A stretch of 64,000 bases of DNA from Andrena cerasifolii (GCF_050908995.1 NC_135126.1:13020001-13084000), one strand, 5' to 3'; shown: positions 1 through 14,230, numbered from the stretch's first letter. The notes: generated by a model not told the origin, from the sequence alone. Program-made: numbers and translations.

Positions 1-3000
1 GGCGAACAAAGTATTTCCGTGCACATTCGTTTCGCAGTGACGTTACGTGGAGGGGATACTGTAAATGCACTATTGATCGTAGGTCCGAGATCAATCTTAT
101 CGGAATCAGGAACAGATTATTTTCAGGGAATTCGGTCTATTGTTTGCTAAGAGTCTTATGAGTTCTAGGCTTCGTCTCTTCTTCCCTTCTCCTCTTTGGA
201 AGCAGAGACTTGTCCCGTTTGTTAAGAGGTTAAATAGCGCCGCAGGACATGCTCGAAGCACGCATGAAATAATAATCGGCTACCGAGGAAATACTGGGGA
301 GGGACTTGAATTTATAAAGTCGGTGGTTACTGTATCCCCCGAATTGCTGGAGAAATTAAACGTCGTGGGAGAATACAAACGCTCCGAAATAATTCGCCAG
401 TCGTTCCTTTTCAGCCAGACCGAGGGGAAAAATATTCCCGCTGAAATATGATAGCTCCCCACGAAATATCGCTTACGTACACCGTAATAAAAGTGGAAGA
501 ATATTCCTGTGGAGAGGAGCGCGGTAACCCGGAATCCTTTAAAGAGACGAATAATTAAATCGTTTAAAACGGTACCGGCGGCCAATGCGGAGGTGGCGTT
601 CGTCGCGTTTGTTCCCGCCTTAAAAAAGTGGACAATACGAATGATGGAGGGGTGAACAGAGGGGTGCAAGCGATGTCGTTAAAAATTTGCGAGCCCGTCA
701 AGACGAATGGCGATGATCCTTATCGCCGGTTGTACAGGCCGCTATTAACAACCGCCGCAAAAAGCTGCAATCTGAGGTCGAAGACAAATCGCTCGCCGTT
801 CAGCCCTGATCTTCTCCGTAGCTTGACGTAGCCGCCATTTATTCGACGGCCACGGTTTTACGTTTCGCGGACCGAAAGAATTGGTGCCGCGCTTATCGTC
901 CCTCCTTGTCGACGAGATCCCGAGGAATCTGCCGCTGGATAAGAGAAGAGATACATATCACAGATAATAGGATATCTGTACAAAAGCAGCACCTTTTTCC
1001 ACCCTTTAGAAGAGAATGGGTCACACATCCTCCTTTACGCGGTTTCAGGGACCAAATGCTTGGAAATAAAAATACAAATGGATGTTTAAAAGCGTGTCGG
1101 TGACAATAGGGCAGTGGAGGAATAAGGCACCCTGAATATTACACAAAGCTCATAAATAAACCGCGAGACGGGATCGAGGAGGGTATCCCGTGGCGGCGAA
1201 ATATCGCCCCGAGATGGTTCCTGGCTGGGAAGCCAGATTAGGATTCGTATGCAGTCGTGACCTCACCCTCGTGGGATGCGCCCTCGGTGGAATAGGCCAG
1301 TGGAAAGGTTCCGCGGGTAAGGTCAGACGTATTATAAAATTTCCTCGCGCCTGGAGAAAGGGGAGCAGATCCACGATGTGGTTGACCTTTTGGGAAGGCT
1401 CGTAAATAAATCCTGATTTATCTCCGACTGTCTGGGGAACGGTCGAGGTCTGATCCGATCGGTGCTGGTGAGAATTCCGTGGTGTTCGTAAAACGAAGAA
1501 AAAATTTGACAAACAAATTTTCTGCCGGACGCTCCCCTACCTTTCACCTGTAACCCTCCTCGCTGGTGGGAAAGTGGTTCTCGGTAATATTCGAGCTTCG
1601 TGTTGAATAATAACGCAGGGAATTTAAAAAAAAAACGAATTATCGACTGTCTTCGCCACTCTTCTCCATGACAACCTCACGTTTTCCTTAAAAGATAGAA
1701 TTACTTTTGGTACCAGCAACCCCCATATTAAGAGTCCCGAGCACCGTCGAGATTGAGAACTGTAAACGGAATGCATACAATTGGAAAGCTCGAGACGGAT
1801 TCGTTGGGCAATGGTTTTTCTCAAAGTAGCCAGGAAGGATTCTCGAGCCGATTTCGATATTCATGAGATGGAATATTAAACGGTCTGTCCTCCTTTTCTT
1901 TCGCTCTTTCCTTTGCTCTTTGTTCTCCGTTCTCCTGCGCGTCCCGCGGGTAATCTCTCGAAGAAGTTACAGGAACGGATCGTCCCTGGGGGCGAGAAGC
2001 AATGCTCGCCCGTGGCCGCGGCGTTTACTCAAACAAACGGGTGCTCGGCGAAACCTTGGGAACAATACGTGGCACAATATGACGGCGGCGATAACGCGCT
2101 CTCCCTTCGTGGGCGCAAGTTCGTCTAAACAATCGCGGGTCGGGGGTCGTAAGAGTCGCGGATGAAAGTAATACGGTCGGCCGCGTAAAATCCGAAGGGG
2201 TTAGCAGTAAAACCGGTGTTTTCGGTACGGAACGACTTTAAGTATCCGTAAGATATACGACCCAACTCTCTTGGAAAACGGTCTTACCTCTCGACGGACG
2301 AATGATATCGACGTTATGGCTAATAACCGGATGGAATAGCCGGAGAGTTATTTGGACTCGATGCTCTCGGCGAGATAGCAGCGGGAATAATGGTGATCGA
2401 TGGATCGCGACGATATCGGATCAGGATTAGCGAAGTGGCTAACGACGACACGAAAATTGCCACCAACTGATGATGGTGGTGTTGCAGGCCGAATTCAAGT
2501 TTCGCCTGGCACCGTGTCGAAATGTTGCACGCCACGAGCGAAGGAATTCTTGGAGTGTCCTACAACGTCTGCAAATTCTTCTACGACTGAGCGGACAAAT
2601 TCTTCGCCGATTCCAAAGCACGCTCCTGTAAAAATGGACAGTCAGCTTTCCCCTGAATTTAGTCGGTTTGGACAGCGAGTGCGATCGGCTTGGATTCCAA
2701 CCTCATGACTAGTCTCCCGCGCGATATTTATTTGCCGCGTGCGAGGTTCGCGTGGGACTTTGGCCAACCTGTCCTGGGATGGGATGGAAAACCACGGACG
2801 AACAGTGAGTTTCCCAGGTGGTGTATCTCTGGGAAGCAACGAGGCTCGCCGAGAGCACGGTGTCAAAGCCAGCCAAGAGGGATGCTCGTTGGTAACTCTT
2901 TGGGAAGGAGGCCCGTGTCAGGAGTCCAGTCACGTCCTGGGATCCCGTCCTGAGACACGAGTCTACCTTAACCTTTGCTCCTTTTTTTTTCTCTCTCTCT

Positions 3001-4324
3001 CTCTCCTCCCTCTGTCCTCTCTTTGGACCCTTTGAAAGTAGCTCGTGTTCTCCCTCCTCGTCGTGGCTGCATCCCAGATGCCACTGGAAGAAAGAAGCAC
3101 CGGCGTCGTCGCCGTCGCCGCGGCCACGCTCCCCTTTTCCGGATTTTCTCCGACAACTTTGCGATACGTTAAGTTTCAGTTTCACCGGCGGAGGCTGGTA
3201 CAGTCTCCGAAACTTTCCCGTTGATAGGGAGAGGCCGGGTTTGTTGGAAATAAAATGGAATCACGTACCGCGTTTTGTGCTGTTTTCAACTCTGGCCCGT
3301 GGAGGATCAGCCAAGAAATTCTGGGGTGTGTTCGATGGATCGGAACTTCGGTATGCTCTGAAGCACATTTGTCACTCACACCACCTGAGAGTCTTCTTCG
3401 CTAATGGTTAGAATCGTTTTTTTTTTTTAATGATTGTAGCTTCCTCTTTCAACATACCTCGCCCTTCTTCTCTGCACCCATTCACGGTGCGGTAAAAATA
3501 CCAATTAGAACACCAGTGTTTCGACGAGCAGTATTTCGGCGTCGAGATAGGTTTCGAAAATAGAGTCGTAAAAAAAAAAGCGTGAAAGCGAGCGTCATTG
3601 AAAAGTTTCCACTGACAAAAGCGGATGTGAAATTAGTATTCAGAATGGATTCATACGGGCCGGGCGAGGGAAATAACATTTCGGTGTGGGAAACGAGCGC
3701 GGTGTTAATTCAGAAATCCGGGAAATAGACGTCGGTGGCGTAGAGGGCAGCCGGGAAAAGTCGAACGGTTTTTCGAGGGGGGGAAACAAGGCCGGGGCTG
3801 CTTGTTCGAGCGGTTATTTAGTGACGCTGGTCGGGCACGTTATTTGAACGGACACCCTCGGTTTGTTTAGCATTTTACAACTGACGGGCCACGCTGCTCA
3901 CCGCAAATGTATACGTTAGAGCGCGGCGAATTTTGCAATCGTTTCTCCTGCGCGCGACCTCGTTTGCGAATGCTCGCTATCGCGGTTAACGGGCATTAAT
4001 AAAACGTCGGATTGATAATTAGCCGTTCCCCCGGCATCCTTCAATTATTCACGCGGCCGCACTCTTGGTGATTGCAGTCCAACGATTTTTTTTCGCGCGG
4101 CCACGTCGCTTCGAAAGACGCGTGCACGCGTGCTCGCGCCGGAAACCGTAACGCTTCGAATAACGCATTGTACGCGTATTTTTTCTTTCTTCTCTTTTTT
4201 TATTCGATTCGACGACGAATTGAATACGTCCGAATGCCAGCGCGGAAACGTACAGATTCGAGCGCGATAAATGCCTGGCCATGGAAAGAGAGAAGCAGCG
4301 GTATTTTTGGCGCGGATCGATCGT
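1..4324. other. Unannotated CpG-rich DNA, no gene recognised
   Basis: All reading frames here are short and rich in Arg, Ser and Pro, as expected by chance in CpG-rich DNA, and none shows a domain I recognise. Visible simple sequence includes a T run followed by CT repeats near 2978-3006, GTC/GCC-type triplets near 3091-3124, and a T run near 3417-3428. I see no inverted-repeat element. Confidence 0.6.
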
Positions 4325-4550
4325 TAAAAGCTTAATTAATTACACCGGCGGTATTATCCTTCACAATTAATCCGGCGAATCTACCAGACGCAATTAACTA
4401 TAATCAGGCCGCGATTGTTTAATCTTTGCAGCCAATCTCCTCGATCCATTCAGAATTATATCCGTCGGAATTAATTATTCAGTTAATGGAATCGCCGACG
4501 TTATTAGAATGATTTCGCGATTAGTTAAACGATCATCATCGATATATTAC
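4325..4550. promoter_or_regulatory. TAATTA-rich patch, possible homeodomain-site cluster
   Basis: Within about 220 bases there are repeated ATTA/TAAT cores, including TTAATTAATTA near 4332, CAATTAATC near 4363, CAATTAACTATAATC near 4391 and GAATTAATTATTCAGTTAAT near 4469. ATTA cores are the classic binding site of Antennapedia-class homeodomains. The local density stands out against the CpG-rich flanks. Enhancer function is inference only; the patch could be AT-rich DNA with no role. Confidence 0.25.
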
Positions 4551-6774
4551 CGCGGGGCATTTGCCGGAGAGGCTGTCAATCCTCGTTTACATGCACCATC
4601 AGCGGGGGCTTGCTCAGCCGTTCGTGACCCGTTTGGAAAAACCAAGGCGAGCTTACTTTAACGATTCGAAATTCCATCCTCGCGCCTCGCCCGCGTCATT
4701 CCATTGAATTAAGGACACAGCGACCAACATTCGTGTCTCTGCTCTAAACTTAGAAATGCACTTAGCGGAATCGACAAGCACGTTTCCAACTTCGTGATTC
4801 TTCTTTCTGTGCTCCGTTCCCGACTTCTTCTCCACGATTTCCTGATAACCGTACGACACGTCTCGCGGGCCCTCGTTAAATACGTCAATACATCCCTGAG
4901 GGCCACTTTGTCGGTGTACGGTGTCCAGCAAATCGTATCGCAATTGGTGAAATCGGAGGAAACAGATTTATTCTGTGCCTCCAATTCGAGACGAGAGAAA
5001 AGGTGTTCTCGCTGCACGGGAATCTCAACGGTTCCCGCTCGTATAAAGGCACGAGCACCTTCATCTTTTCGAACCTCCGAGCATCGAGGAGCCCCCGATC
5101 ACATGGCAATCGAAGCGAGGTACCGCGGCACAAGATACTTGCGTAATTCCCGCGCTCGCTGGGCGGAAAAACGTTCGGTTCATTTGAAATCTTCCGGTCG
5201 GTCGGGTCGAAAATTCCGCCCCGCGCAGCGTTGTAACGGCAGAATCGAATCGTAATATCCTACCGAACGAAGGAATCTGCCGCGTTAACGTCATTACCGG
5301 CGGTCAGAGCTCGACTGCTCGACAATACCGCGTTACAGTCGCTCGGAATCGCGCGCCATAAACGTTTCCCTTTATCGACGTAAACAACGCGCAACATCTG
5401 TCAGACCGTGAAAAAGCGTGCCCGTATTTTGTTCGGAAGTCGATGCCTACGGTCGCGGCGTTACGAGTTTCCTGTTTTTTTTTCCGTTCCGGCCAGAAAG
5501 GAAGGAGCTGGGGGTGGGAGAGGGCGGCCGTCGATTCCATCAAAGGGCACAGGGAGTCGCGCCTGCTCTTTCGAAACGGGAACGATTACGTCCGCCGGGA
5601 AAATTTGACCGGAAACGCTCGGTGGTCTGGCGCGGCCAACGGAGGGACAAGGACACGCCCGGAGGGTGGGGAGAAAAAGGGGTGACACCAGAAGGAGGGA
5701 GGAGGGTTTGGGAGAACGAATGATGCCAACTGGACCGGGGACAGAGAGAGGAATAGAGAAGAGAAGCAGAGGAAGGGGTGGGCCGGGGTGGAAAACGGAA
5801 AAAAAGATATCGCCTCGCGGTGGAAGAGGAGATTGGCATTCACGGTTAGTGAAGCTTCGCTGGCCGCGAATGGAGAACGAGGTTTTCGACCGTTGGGGGG
5901 AAAGCACCTATCGGGCACGGTCGGTCAATTTAAACGGAAAATACAAAAAGTAAATTAGCCGGACAGAACGAGCGTTCGGCGGTTTGGCCCAGGCGCGCAC
6001 TTCGGCCAGCCCAGAATGCGAGGGAGCCGAGCGTCACGTGTGTCGGATCGTGCGGTGGCTGCGGTCCGCGGATTTTACGGACACCCGGTATATTATTACA
6101 GGCGAACGCGAGGGTGGCACGCACCGCGTGTGTGCGTGGAGCGCGGGATCGAATCGCCATATGTCCCCGCGACATCCTATTATGCCCGGTAAAACGTGGC
6201 CCCTGCCTTCACTTGGTATTAGCGCCGCTGGCGTTGCGCGCCGGCCGGGAAAAGGAGGATGGAACGCCGCATCCGCAGCGTCGCCCTTGACTTTCGGCCC
6301 TCGTGCATCGCTGGACCACGGCGTTTTACGCGGCGAACACACGTTGGATGGAGAGATCGATGCTTGGCCCCGGAGAATTTATGAATATACAAAAAGTTCG
6401 CGTTGTAACGCTACAGCCCCCAGCAAACGAGTTTTCCCGCGTAACAACTTCCCTCCCCGGTCGCATCGACCTGTTCGCGTATCGGCAGTAATTTTAATAT
6501 GAAAATCGTGTCCGGCCGAAACAAGGAGCCTGGATAAAGAAACTTTTTTTGGGGCGCAGCGTGCGCTTTGATAACGCCGGATATTGTGTAGTTGTAACCT
6601 CGGGAATATTCAATGGGATTACGCGGCTGGACCCCAAGGGCTTTTCATTCCACGCGCGTCCGTACTGTCGCGGCGATTAATCGTAGCGCTCGCTCGCGCG
6701 AGGTCGCCGAAAGAGTTCATAATTCGTCGCTACCGCTGAAATTTTCGGCTGATGTTTGTCCCCCCAGTTTCTGT
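4551..6774. other. Unannotated DNA with a purine-rich tract
   Basis: No gene is recognised. About 5490-5830 is strongly purine-biased on the + strand (GGAAGG, GGGAGG and GGAGAAAAAGGGG-like runs). This bias produces the long Pro/Ser/Leu-rich antisense frames there, so I do not regard those frames as genes. Confidence 0.55.
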
Positions 6775-6778
6775 TTAA

Positions 6779-7502
6779 GGGGTCATGCTCAGTGAGGAGG
6801 CCGAAAAAAGGGTGGTCTTTGGAAATTTTTTACTCAAAAGCTGTAACACATTTCTGGAAAAATCTTTTTTCCTTTTAAGGATTGCGTCTAGTACCGTGCA
6901 TCGTAATTTTTTGATTTAAAAATATTAATGAATAACTAAGTTATTGTCCTTCACGCGAAAGCTCTTTAAATAAAAAGGCTTCTGCGGTGACCACTGCTGC
7001 TCGAAAGTCGTTCATCTAAAATAAAAAATTCAGAAGAATTTACTTATTATATTATATTACCTAGTATTTGAACGAAGGTTTTCTCGAAATATTGATTTGG
7101 GAAAAAATGACTGATGTTTAAAGTAAAAGTTTCAATTTCTATCATAAATCTTGCCTGATTTTCGTCAACTAAAAGAAAACTAAGCATCCGATAAAAAAAT
7201 CCTTCGTTCAAATACTAGATAATATAATATAATAAGTAAATACTTTTGAATCTTTTATTTTAGATGATCGACTTTCGAGCAGCAGTGGTCACCGCAGAAG
7301 CCTTTTGTTTGTAGAGCACCTTCGAGTGATAGACAATAACTCAGTTATTGATAAATATTTTTAAATAAAAAAAAATACGATGCACGGTACTAGACGCAAT
7401 CCTTAAAAGGAAAAAAGATTTTTTGAGAAATGTGTTATAGCTTTTGGGTAAAAAATTTCCAAAGACCACCCTTTTTTCGGCCTCCTGACTGAGCATGACC
7501 CC
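6779..7502. mobile_element. TTAA-flanked palindromic MITE (piggyBac-like)
   Basis: The two ends are inverted copies: GGGGTCATGCTCAGT at the left and ACTGAGCATGACCCC-type sequence at the right, each immediately bordered by TTAA (6775-6778 and 7503-7506). The inverted arms run about 300 bases (6779-7079 and 7201-7502) with moderate divergence, joined by a loop of roughly 120 bases. Matching landmarks include GGTGGTCTTTGG / CCAAAGACCACC and GACCACTGCTGCTCGAAAGT / ACTTTCGAGCAGCAGTGGTC. No transposase frame is present, so it is non-autonomous. A TTAA target duplication is the hallmark of the piggyBac superfamily; the superfamily call rests on that alone. Confidence 0.85.
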
Positions 7503-7506
7503 TTAA

Positions 7507-10500
7507 GCAGCCGCGTTCTTCTATTCACGATGCTCCTCGAAGCGGGAGGGATTTTATTAAGAGGGTACCAGACATTAAACACGCCCCTCGTTCCTCCATA
7601 GTTTCTTTGTTCCACGAGCCCACTTTGTTCCCCCGTGAGAAATGCCTGTTCCCTCATCCTCCGAAGAAGCTCGCGATAGTTTGCCCTGTCTTAAGCCAGC
7701 CACGCGGTTGATCTTGCTGCAACACTTCAATTCCTATCAGCCCAGCGACGGATACAAATTTTTCGCCAGCCCTCTCGCCCGCCACAACCATCGCGGCTAA
7801 CGCTCTGCACCCCGTGGCAAAATGTTGCTCAGCCGTGAAAATAAATTACTGGCCGCGATTCGGATGATCTACGCCTGAGTTTGCAACGAGCCCCGGGAAA
7901 TTCGTTATTGTTATTATCGTCAATCGGCGCGGGGGATGGATTCAGCGTTTTCGATATTAAACCCCCGCGGTGGTGTTGGCTCCACGTTGAACAGAACTGT
8001 TCCTAAATAATGCTCGACCTAGGATTAAGCTGAAAACCATTCAAACAAGAAATGTCCTACCCCTGTCGATAGAAAAATGTTTCATATCCTGCTCGAGTAC
8101 ATTTGGTGGAGTATAAAGCTTTCGTTTGTCAATGATCGCTTTCATAACGTAGAATTGAAATTTATCGCCCGACAGAGGAATTTCGATAGGCAAATGGCGT
8201 GGGTTGTATTTGATATCTTTCTATGTTTTACGCTTTTCGAATCCCCGTAATCCGCGAGGTCGTGGTGGCATATTCCGCAAACCGTTGCGAAACGCCAGCA
8301 GTTCTCGCTCGCCAGGGTAGCGCGACGACCAGACGTGATTAGCAGTCGCTCCCCTGCGTTGTTTCGTCTGTGGTTTGCTCGTTACACGGGCGCGATATTT
8401 ATATTAAAATTCGCGAGCCACGGAAGTTCGTTTAAGGAGGTTCCAAGGCAGCGTGCCGGAAGAACGTCTGCAAATTTAACGGGCGCGCGATTCCATCTGG
8501 CGACGTTACAGCGCGCGGAAGTTTCATCGGGTCGACGGGTTTCGCGCGCGCGCCAAGATTCTACCCCCGCGTGTAGAATCGATTACGAGCATTGAAAAGT
8601 GTTATCTGATTCCTCGATTCGGGCCAAGAAAACTATCCCCCGAGCTCTGAAAGCGAGTCCGCTCGATTTTCATTGGCATTAATCTGCTCGGGGAGCCAAT
8701 AAGAACGCGACCATTCCTCTCGATATGACGGTTTGCCGCTGCTTTATCGCCCCGAGAGCTCACGATCCCTCCCTGGCCGGCGTTACGTGCGTCTTTTTAT
8801 TAGAACCAAGGAACAAGTGCCCGATAATCAGAAGTAGGTAGGAGGTTGGGGGGGGGGCGGTCGAGAAAAGGTAAGGTAAGCAGTTGGGTGGCACTGGCTT
8901 TTTGAAAATTTATTACGCCGCCGGTTGAGCATTGGTAACCAGCAGACGCTTCATCGGCGATATCGCTGATTCATCGATATCGTAAATAGAAGTTTAATTA
9001 ATTCGCCGGTCGGTTAACCCGGCTGACAGGTCGACGGAAAGGAGAGAAGATTGGGATTACGCCGACCCGGGCTATAAGGGCTCGCTTTAAGCATCCCGTA
9101 ATATACCTTACCCGCCTCTTATGTTCGAGACGTGGTTCACGGGGGTTGGTGGTTGCACGGAGAAGCAGCGGGGTCAGCAGATAGAAACTAGACTGTATAC
9201 GCGGGACGAATTCCCCCCCGATGTCCGCGATTACGACTTCAGAATCGGTATTCGGAGCTCGTCCCCTTTCGACAATCACGGCGCAGTACTTACCAGAACC
9301 AGCGAAATAAGGGCCGACCGTGTCAATAAAATCGATGTAACGTTTGACGCGGGGGTGACCCGTGACCCCCTTTTGTCCGCCGGATTTATCGTCTTGGTCG
9401 ATTTAACGGGGGCTGTGAATTAGCAGAATTTTTAGCCGGCCGGAATTAATGGTGGGAATTAAAGTTAAATATTGGCACGTCCGTGGCCGACTGGCACCGA
9501 TGCACTGCGCTCGGTCATTCCACCTTCCGATGGTTGTATAAAATGACCGATTACGCGGATCTGCCATCAGTCTTCTGGAGACTTCTAGACGATTCGGCGG
9601 GATCACGTTAGCTGGCGTACATCTGTACCGATTCTCAGATATTCCCCTGCGAGTGATTCAATTTTCTTGCCCCTTCGTCGTTTAATTACGCCGTAGAACG
9701 ATGCCTGGCATTATTGAAGGTATGAGAAATCGATCAACTGAATGCTTCATGATTCGTTGCGGAAGCATTGTTTTAATAATGTAACAACGGATAGGACTCT
9801 ATTTATTTAATAGCACTTGGGTAAACTTTAGAGCCAACGAGTTATCGAACATCCGGCTATGAAACTGGTGCTTCATTACTTCTTCAGATACGTGATTTAT
9901 CGCGAAAATAGCCTTCCCTTTTTCGTCGTTTGCTAGCAAGTCGATAGTTTATCGCTGCCCGTCCTGGATAAGCAGAAGATTCTTTTATCATCCAATGCTC
10001 TTAAGGGAACAATTTTCGTCCGCGAGGCTCGCCCGAGCAATATTGGGCGCCGTTTTCAATCCAATCGAATTAGGGGGCAGCCACCTTGATAATAACACAA
10101 GTTCGGATAAGAACGAATTGGGAATCATTATCTCGCGTCACGTCCTTAGTTATCAGTCTGGAGTGATCATAACAGAAAGGCAGGTGAATCTTCCTTTTCG
10201 GAATCCTGCGAAACTTTGTTCTGCACTTGTATTTATACTCCATAAATCGCCGCTCTGTATTTATAGAGCGAACTGGATTCACAATATTAAATTATAAGAG
10301 TTCCAACAGCTAACATCGTTATATCTATTCTTATTCCCTTTAAATGAATTAAAAAGATATTCCTGAAACCGTGGTCTCCTTTAGTGACATCCAGTCACGA
10401 GATAATATTCACAGATGTCATGGTCCTTTTCTACTTGCATTTATTCTTCGACAGACTTCTGCTGAAACTCATTCTTGTGTAGTACTAGGATCGACCATTC

Positions 10501-13500
10501 GTGGCTGTTAAGATTGCTCGCTTTGTTCAGCTCCGATATGCAGAGTTTCGCCAAAAGCGTGGCTAAAATTTAGCGAATAACGTTGGCCAGCAGTTTCGTA
10601 ACATAATGATACGAATGTATCGTCGAGAATATCGGGGCGAACGGCCGGCTGAATTTTTTAATCGGTTCCGATAACTCACGACAAGATTGCTGACAATATC
10701 GTGGACGGGGGCCACTCCATTCTTTACTATCTCCGAACGTCCTCCTCGAATTTACGGTGCGAGCCGACGTCACGCGTAAATCTCCGCAGACGCGGGTCGC
10801 GGGAAATTGGAAAAACGGATCCGCGATTGGTGATTCGTCCGAGCGAGCGTACATCGATGCATATTTTAATGACGAATGGAAAGACGCGATCGTCGGTGGC
10901 TTCGCGACAAATCCATCCCGCCTCCCTTTGTATTACCTCGATTCCGTTTCTGCCTCTCATCCGTAGAATTACTCTGTTCCTCGACTTCAATTATTTCGCA
11001 CCTCCAACTGCTCCCCCTCGAATACAACACTAAAACAATTCGTCTCTTTGACTACCACTTTTCCAACCTAAAAACCACTTGCTCGTTTTTCCTCTCCAGA
11101 ATCTGTTCTCTCTGGGAGCATTCATGAAATGAAAGTTCGCGCTTCCAGTGTGCCGACAATGATTGATTTTGTACTCTGCACGCTGGTTGCTTAATCAACC
11201 TCGGGAATCGACGGTTGTTAACGCCGTGGAAGAACGTTAAGGTTGTTCTTTGCATTTTAACCGCACGGGTACGCGGGCGGATTGCACGCGAAATAGTCTC
11301 CCATGGAAATTACATAACGATGGGGTGAGGAGAAGGGGGCTGAATGGTAACGACCAGAGAAATGGGAATTAAATTTTCAAAGATCGTTATTGCGGCTGAC
11401 GTTCGCCGCGGATTTCCCCATTGTCCGGCCTTCCACGCCATTCATTTGTCACTAGCATCAAACGGAGGGAAACTTTGGTGAACAGTTGTCTTCTCTGATC
11501 CCGAGACCGCCGGATCCATGGCGCACCGCCGAAGACGATAAATTCGTTAACACGGTCATTTACATCCAAGTAGCAGCGGTAATGCTGTGAATCGCCGATG
11601 CCGATCGAGCACATATCCTAGCCACTGTTCCACGCCGGCTTATTGTCAGCGCGGTACGCTCGAGTTAATCGATAACTGAGCGCGTACCGTGTTCAGAGAG
11701 CATCTCTAATATTCCCATTGTCTTCGAACAGACGTCTGCCTCTGGTCTTAGGCGCGCTATGCCGCCTCCCTCCACGCCGGTAGAGAAAAGACAAGGTCGG
11801 AAGTGGGAAGTTGGCGTCCAAAGTTGGTCCCGCCTAATTTGGCGGTATCGTTGTATGCCCCGTGTACAGCAGACGTCCCGCGCCGATTTATCTGTGTACA
11901 CTCGCATATAACATAATACAACTCGATACCGTCTTAGTCCCTAAGTTTCTAGCCGCATAGCGTGCTCGTGATTAATCCCAGTTATGCGGGAGGAGTCGCG
12001 AAATCATCACCGAAGCCTTCGCCCAAGTTCTCCCGGCCCGTATTGGTGGAAGAACCGATACAGAGGACGGTCGACGGCGCAACCGTCACGTTGGTATAAA
12101 CTTGGGTAGTAGCGACGAATCCTTGCTGACGGCATTAGTTGCCCGATGTCACGATTAAGCGTCGTAATGAGCGTCTATTTGCGTATACCGTGGACGTGCT
12201 CCATGAGAAATTGGATGGGGCGCTCCCCGACCGTTATCTACGCCAACCACTTGGCAAACGTTTAATCTCGGGTTTTTCAAAGTCAAGGAGGAGAGACACT
12301 TCTTGCGTTTCGTCCTCGCTGGAAACTCGCTAGTCGACTGGTTCCGTTGGAAACGCTGGAGTTTGTAATATGAGCACAGTAGAGGCAGACGTTAAGCGTC
12401 GGCCAGGCGATCGAACGTACAATAAGGGGATATTCAATTAATCTCGATCCCGTGGAAGCTTAATCGAGCAGCGTCGGTAAAGGGAGGATCTAAAGTTGGT
12501 AACTCGCGTCTCGCGGCGCGGGGGTAAACTTGTCGCGCGTAATCTCGAGATTGCAAGGCGGAACGGAGGAAGGAAGGAAAGGTGGAAAAGGAGTGGTGGA
12601 GAAACCGAGAATGGTAAGGGCGAGCGAGACGGGTTGGGGGAAGGGAGGAGGTGCGGAGGGAAGATGGAACGGCAGCAGGAGTCTATTCGTAGGAACGTGC
12701 GACTAAATGAAAGGAATGTAAATCATAAAAAGTTACGAGCTTTTAAATCTCCTACAAGGTGGTGCACGTTCGCTTTAATTACCTTACATCTCTCATTCCT
12801 CCCTTGCCCCCCGTCGTCAGGAGGGGGTTGGCTCGAACTCCCCCTCGTGCTCCCGCCGTCCCTTCGAGAGAATGCTAGAGCGAGTACGGACGGGTTCCTT
12901 CCTTTTGCTCGCCCATCTCTGTCCCACCTGCCGCTCCACCTCTCATTTGCATTCCGCGAAAACGAGTATCTCCTTCTAGCCGGGGTCCTCTCCCTATCTC
13001 GTTCCTCCGCCTCGCCATCTACCCGGGGCTTTCTCTCGCTCGCAGAAATTTCCTACCGCGAATAGATCACCTTCAGGGCCGCACGCTCTTGGGGATAATT
13101 AGCTACGTGGCCGTGGAGCACTCACGTCCTGATATGCGGTGTGTACCATAGAGGAAAAGGAAGAGGAAGAAGAGCCAGGACGCGACCGAGGGCTGGCAGG
13201 GCTGGGGAGACGTGAGAACGGAGGGGAGGGCTGCGGAAGTGCGGGCAGGCCAAGGGGAAACGGCGAAACGACTGCCGGAAAGGCGAAAGGGCGGGTGGTG
13301 GAAAAACCATACGTACACGTTCCAGGTTCGTTATTAACGCCACCGTCGAGGGATTTGCTCGCAAATGCTGTGCCGCGAAGATATGCAATCTCGCCGTGGT
13401 GGGCTGCAACCAGCACGCGGACGACTGCTGTCTAAGTGATCGCGAGATAAGTGAAACGCTCCTTTCCATCACGATGTCTCTCCCCTAAGGACAAGCTATC

Positions 13501-14147
13501 TCCAAAATAGAGGGCAACCTACGTGGCTCCTCTTTCTCCTTACTTTATAGCCATATAGTCTTCCCTCTACGCGTAATGCTGTTCTTCGATCGAGAAGGCC
13601 CTTCTCTATGCACGTTGCTTTAAGATCCGCCATACCAGGCTAATCACTGTGAAACGTTATTTGACCGGAGGCCGTGTAGTGGGGTTAATTAACGATGTTT
13701 AGCGACGCCGTTGGAGGACTCGCGTCCAGTAAACTCTCCTTCTCCTCTTTGGCTGCCGTGTCGCTGGAACCCTCCGGGACCGAGAACCTACCCTTGTTTA
13801 TGTTACGAGGTATGTTCCGAAGACTGGTATTGTCGGTGTCTCCAATCGAGTATCTTCGAAATTTCATGACGTTAGGGGCGGTTACTTGGGGAACTCGTCG
13901 AGAACTTGCCCCGGCCATCCCTTCTGCGAATGCACGTCGCAAATTCTATCTCGGATCACTCGTGTGCATGGCTCCTTAAGTCGCGAATCTTTTTCACCGT
14001 GCCCCCGTGTTTACGGTTATCGAACGGAGAAGAGGAAATCGCGGGTGAAAAATTTCACGCGATATTTCCTAACGTCCAGCGCAATGCGTGCAAGTTTGCA
14101 TTTACTGCTATGCGCCGTCCCAGCGTAGGAGCGGTATAGCTGCGTGT
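7507..14147. other. Unannotated DNA; purine and pyrimidine tracts
   Basis: No gene or transposon is recognised. A G run lies at about 8848-8857. A small perfect inverted repeat, GATTCTAC (8557-8564) and GTAGAATC (8573-8580), flanks an 8-base loop. About 12540-12690 is purine-rich, about 12780-13040 is pyrimidine-rich and about 13145-13310 is again purine-rich. This explains the 189-codon open frame at 12496-13065, whose Gly/Arg/Glu then Pro/Leu/Ser composition follows the base bias rather than a fold. Confidence 0.55.
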
Positions 14148-14230
14148 AATACATATAATATATACATATATATATATATACACACACACACACATACATA
14201 TACGTATGTATATATACATATATATATATG
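14148..14230. repeat. TA/CA compound microsatellite
   Basis: An alternating TA/CA dinucleotide tract with the order (TA)n, (CA)n, then mixed TA/CA/CG and (TA)n again. It is low-complexity sequence and explains the Tyr/Ile/His/Thr-rich open frames that cross it on both strands. Confidence 0.95.

Noticed and set aside
12496..13065. 189-codon plus-strand frame
   Set aside because: Composition tracks a purine-rich then pyrimidine-rich DNA tract; low complexity, no family.
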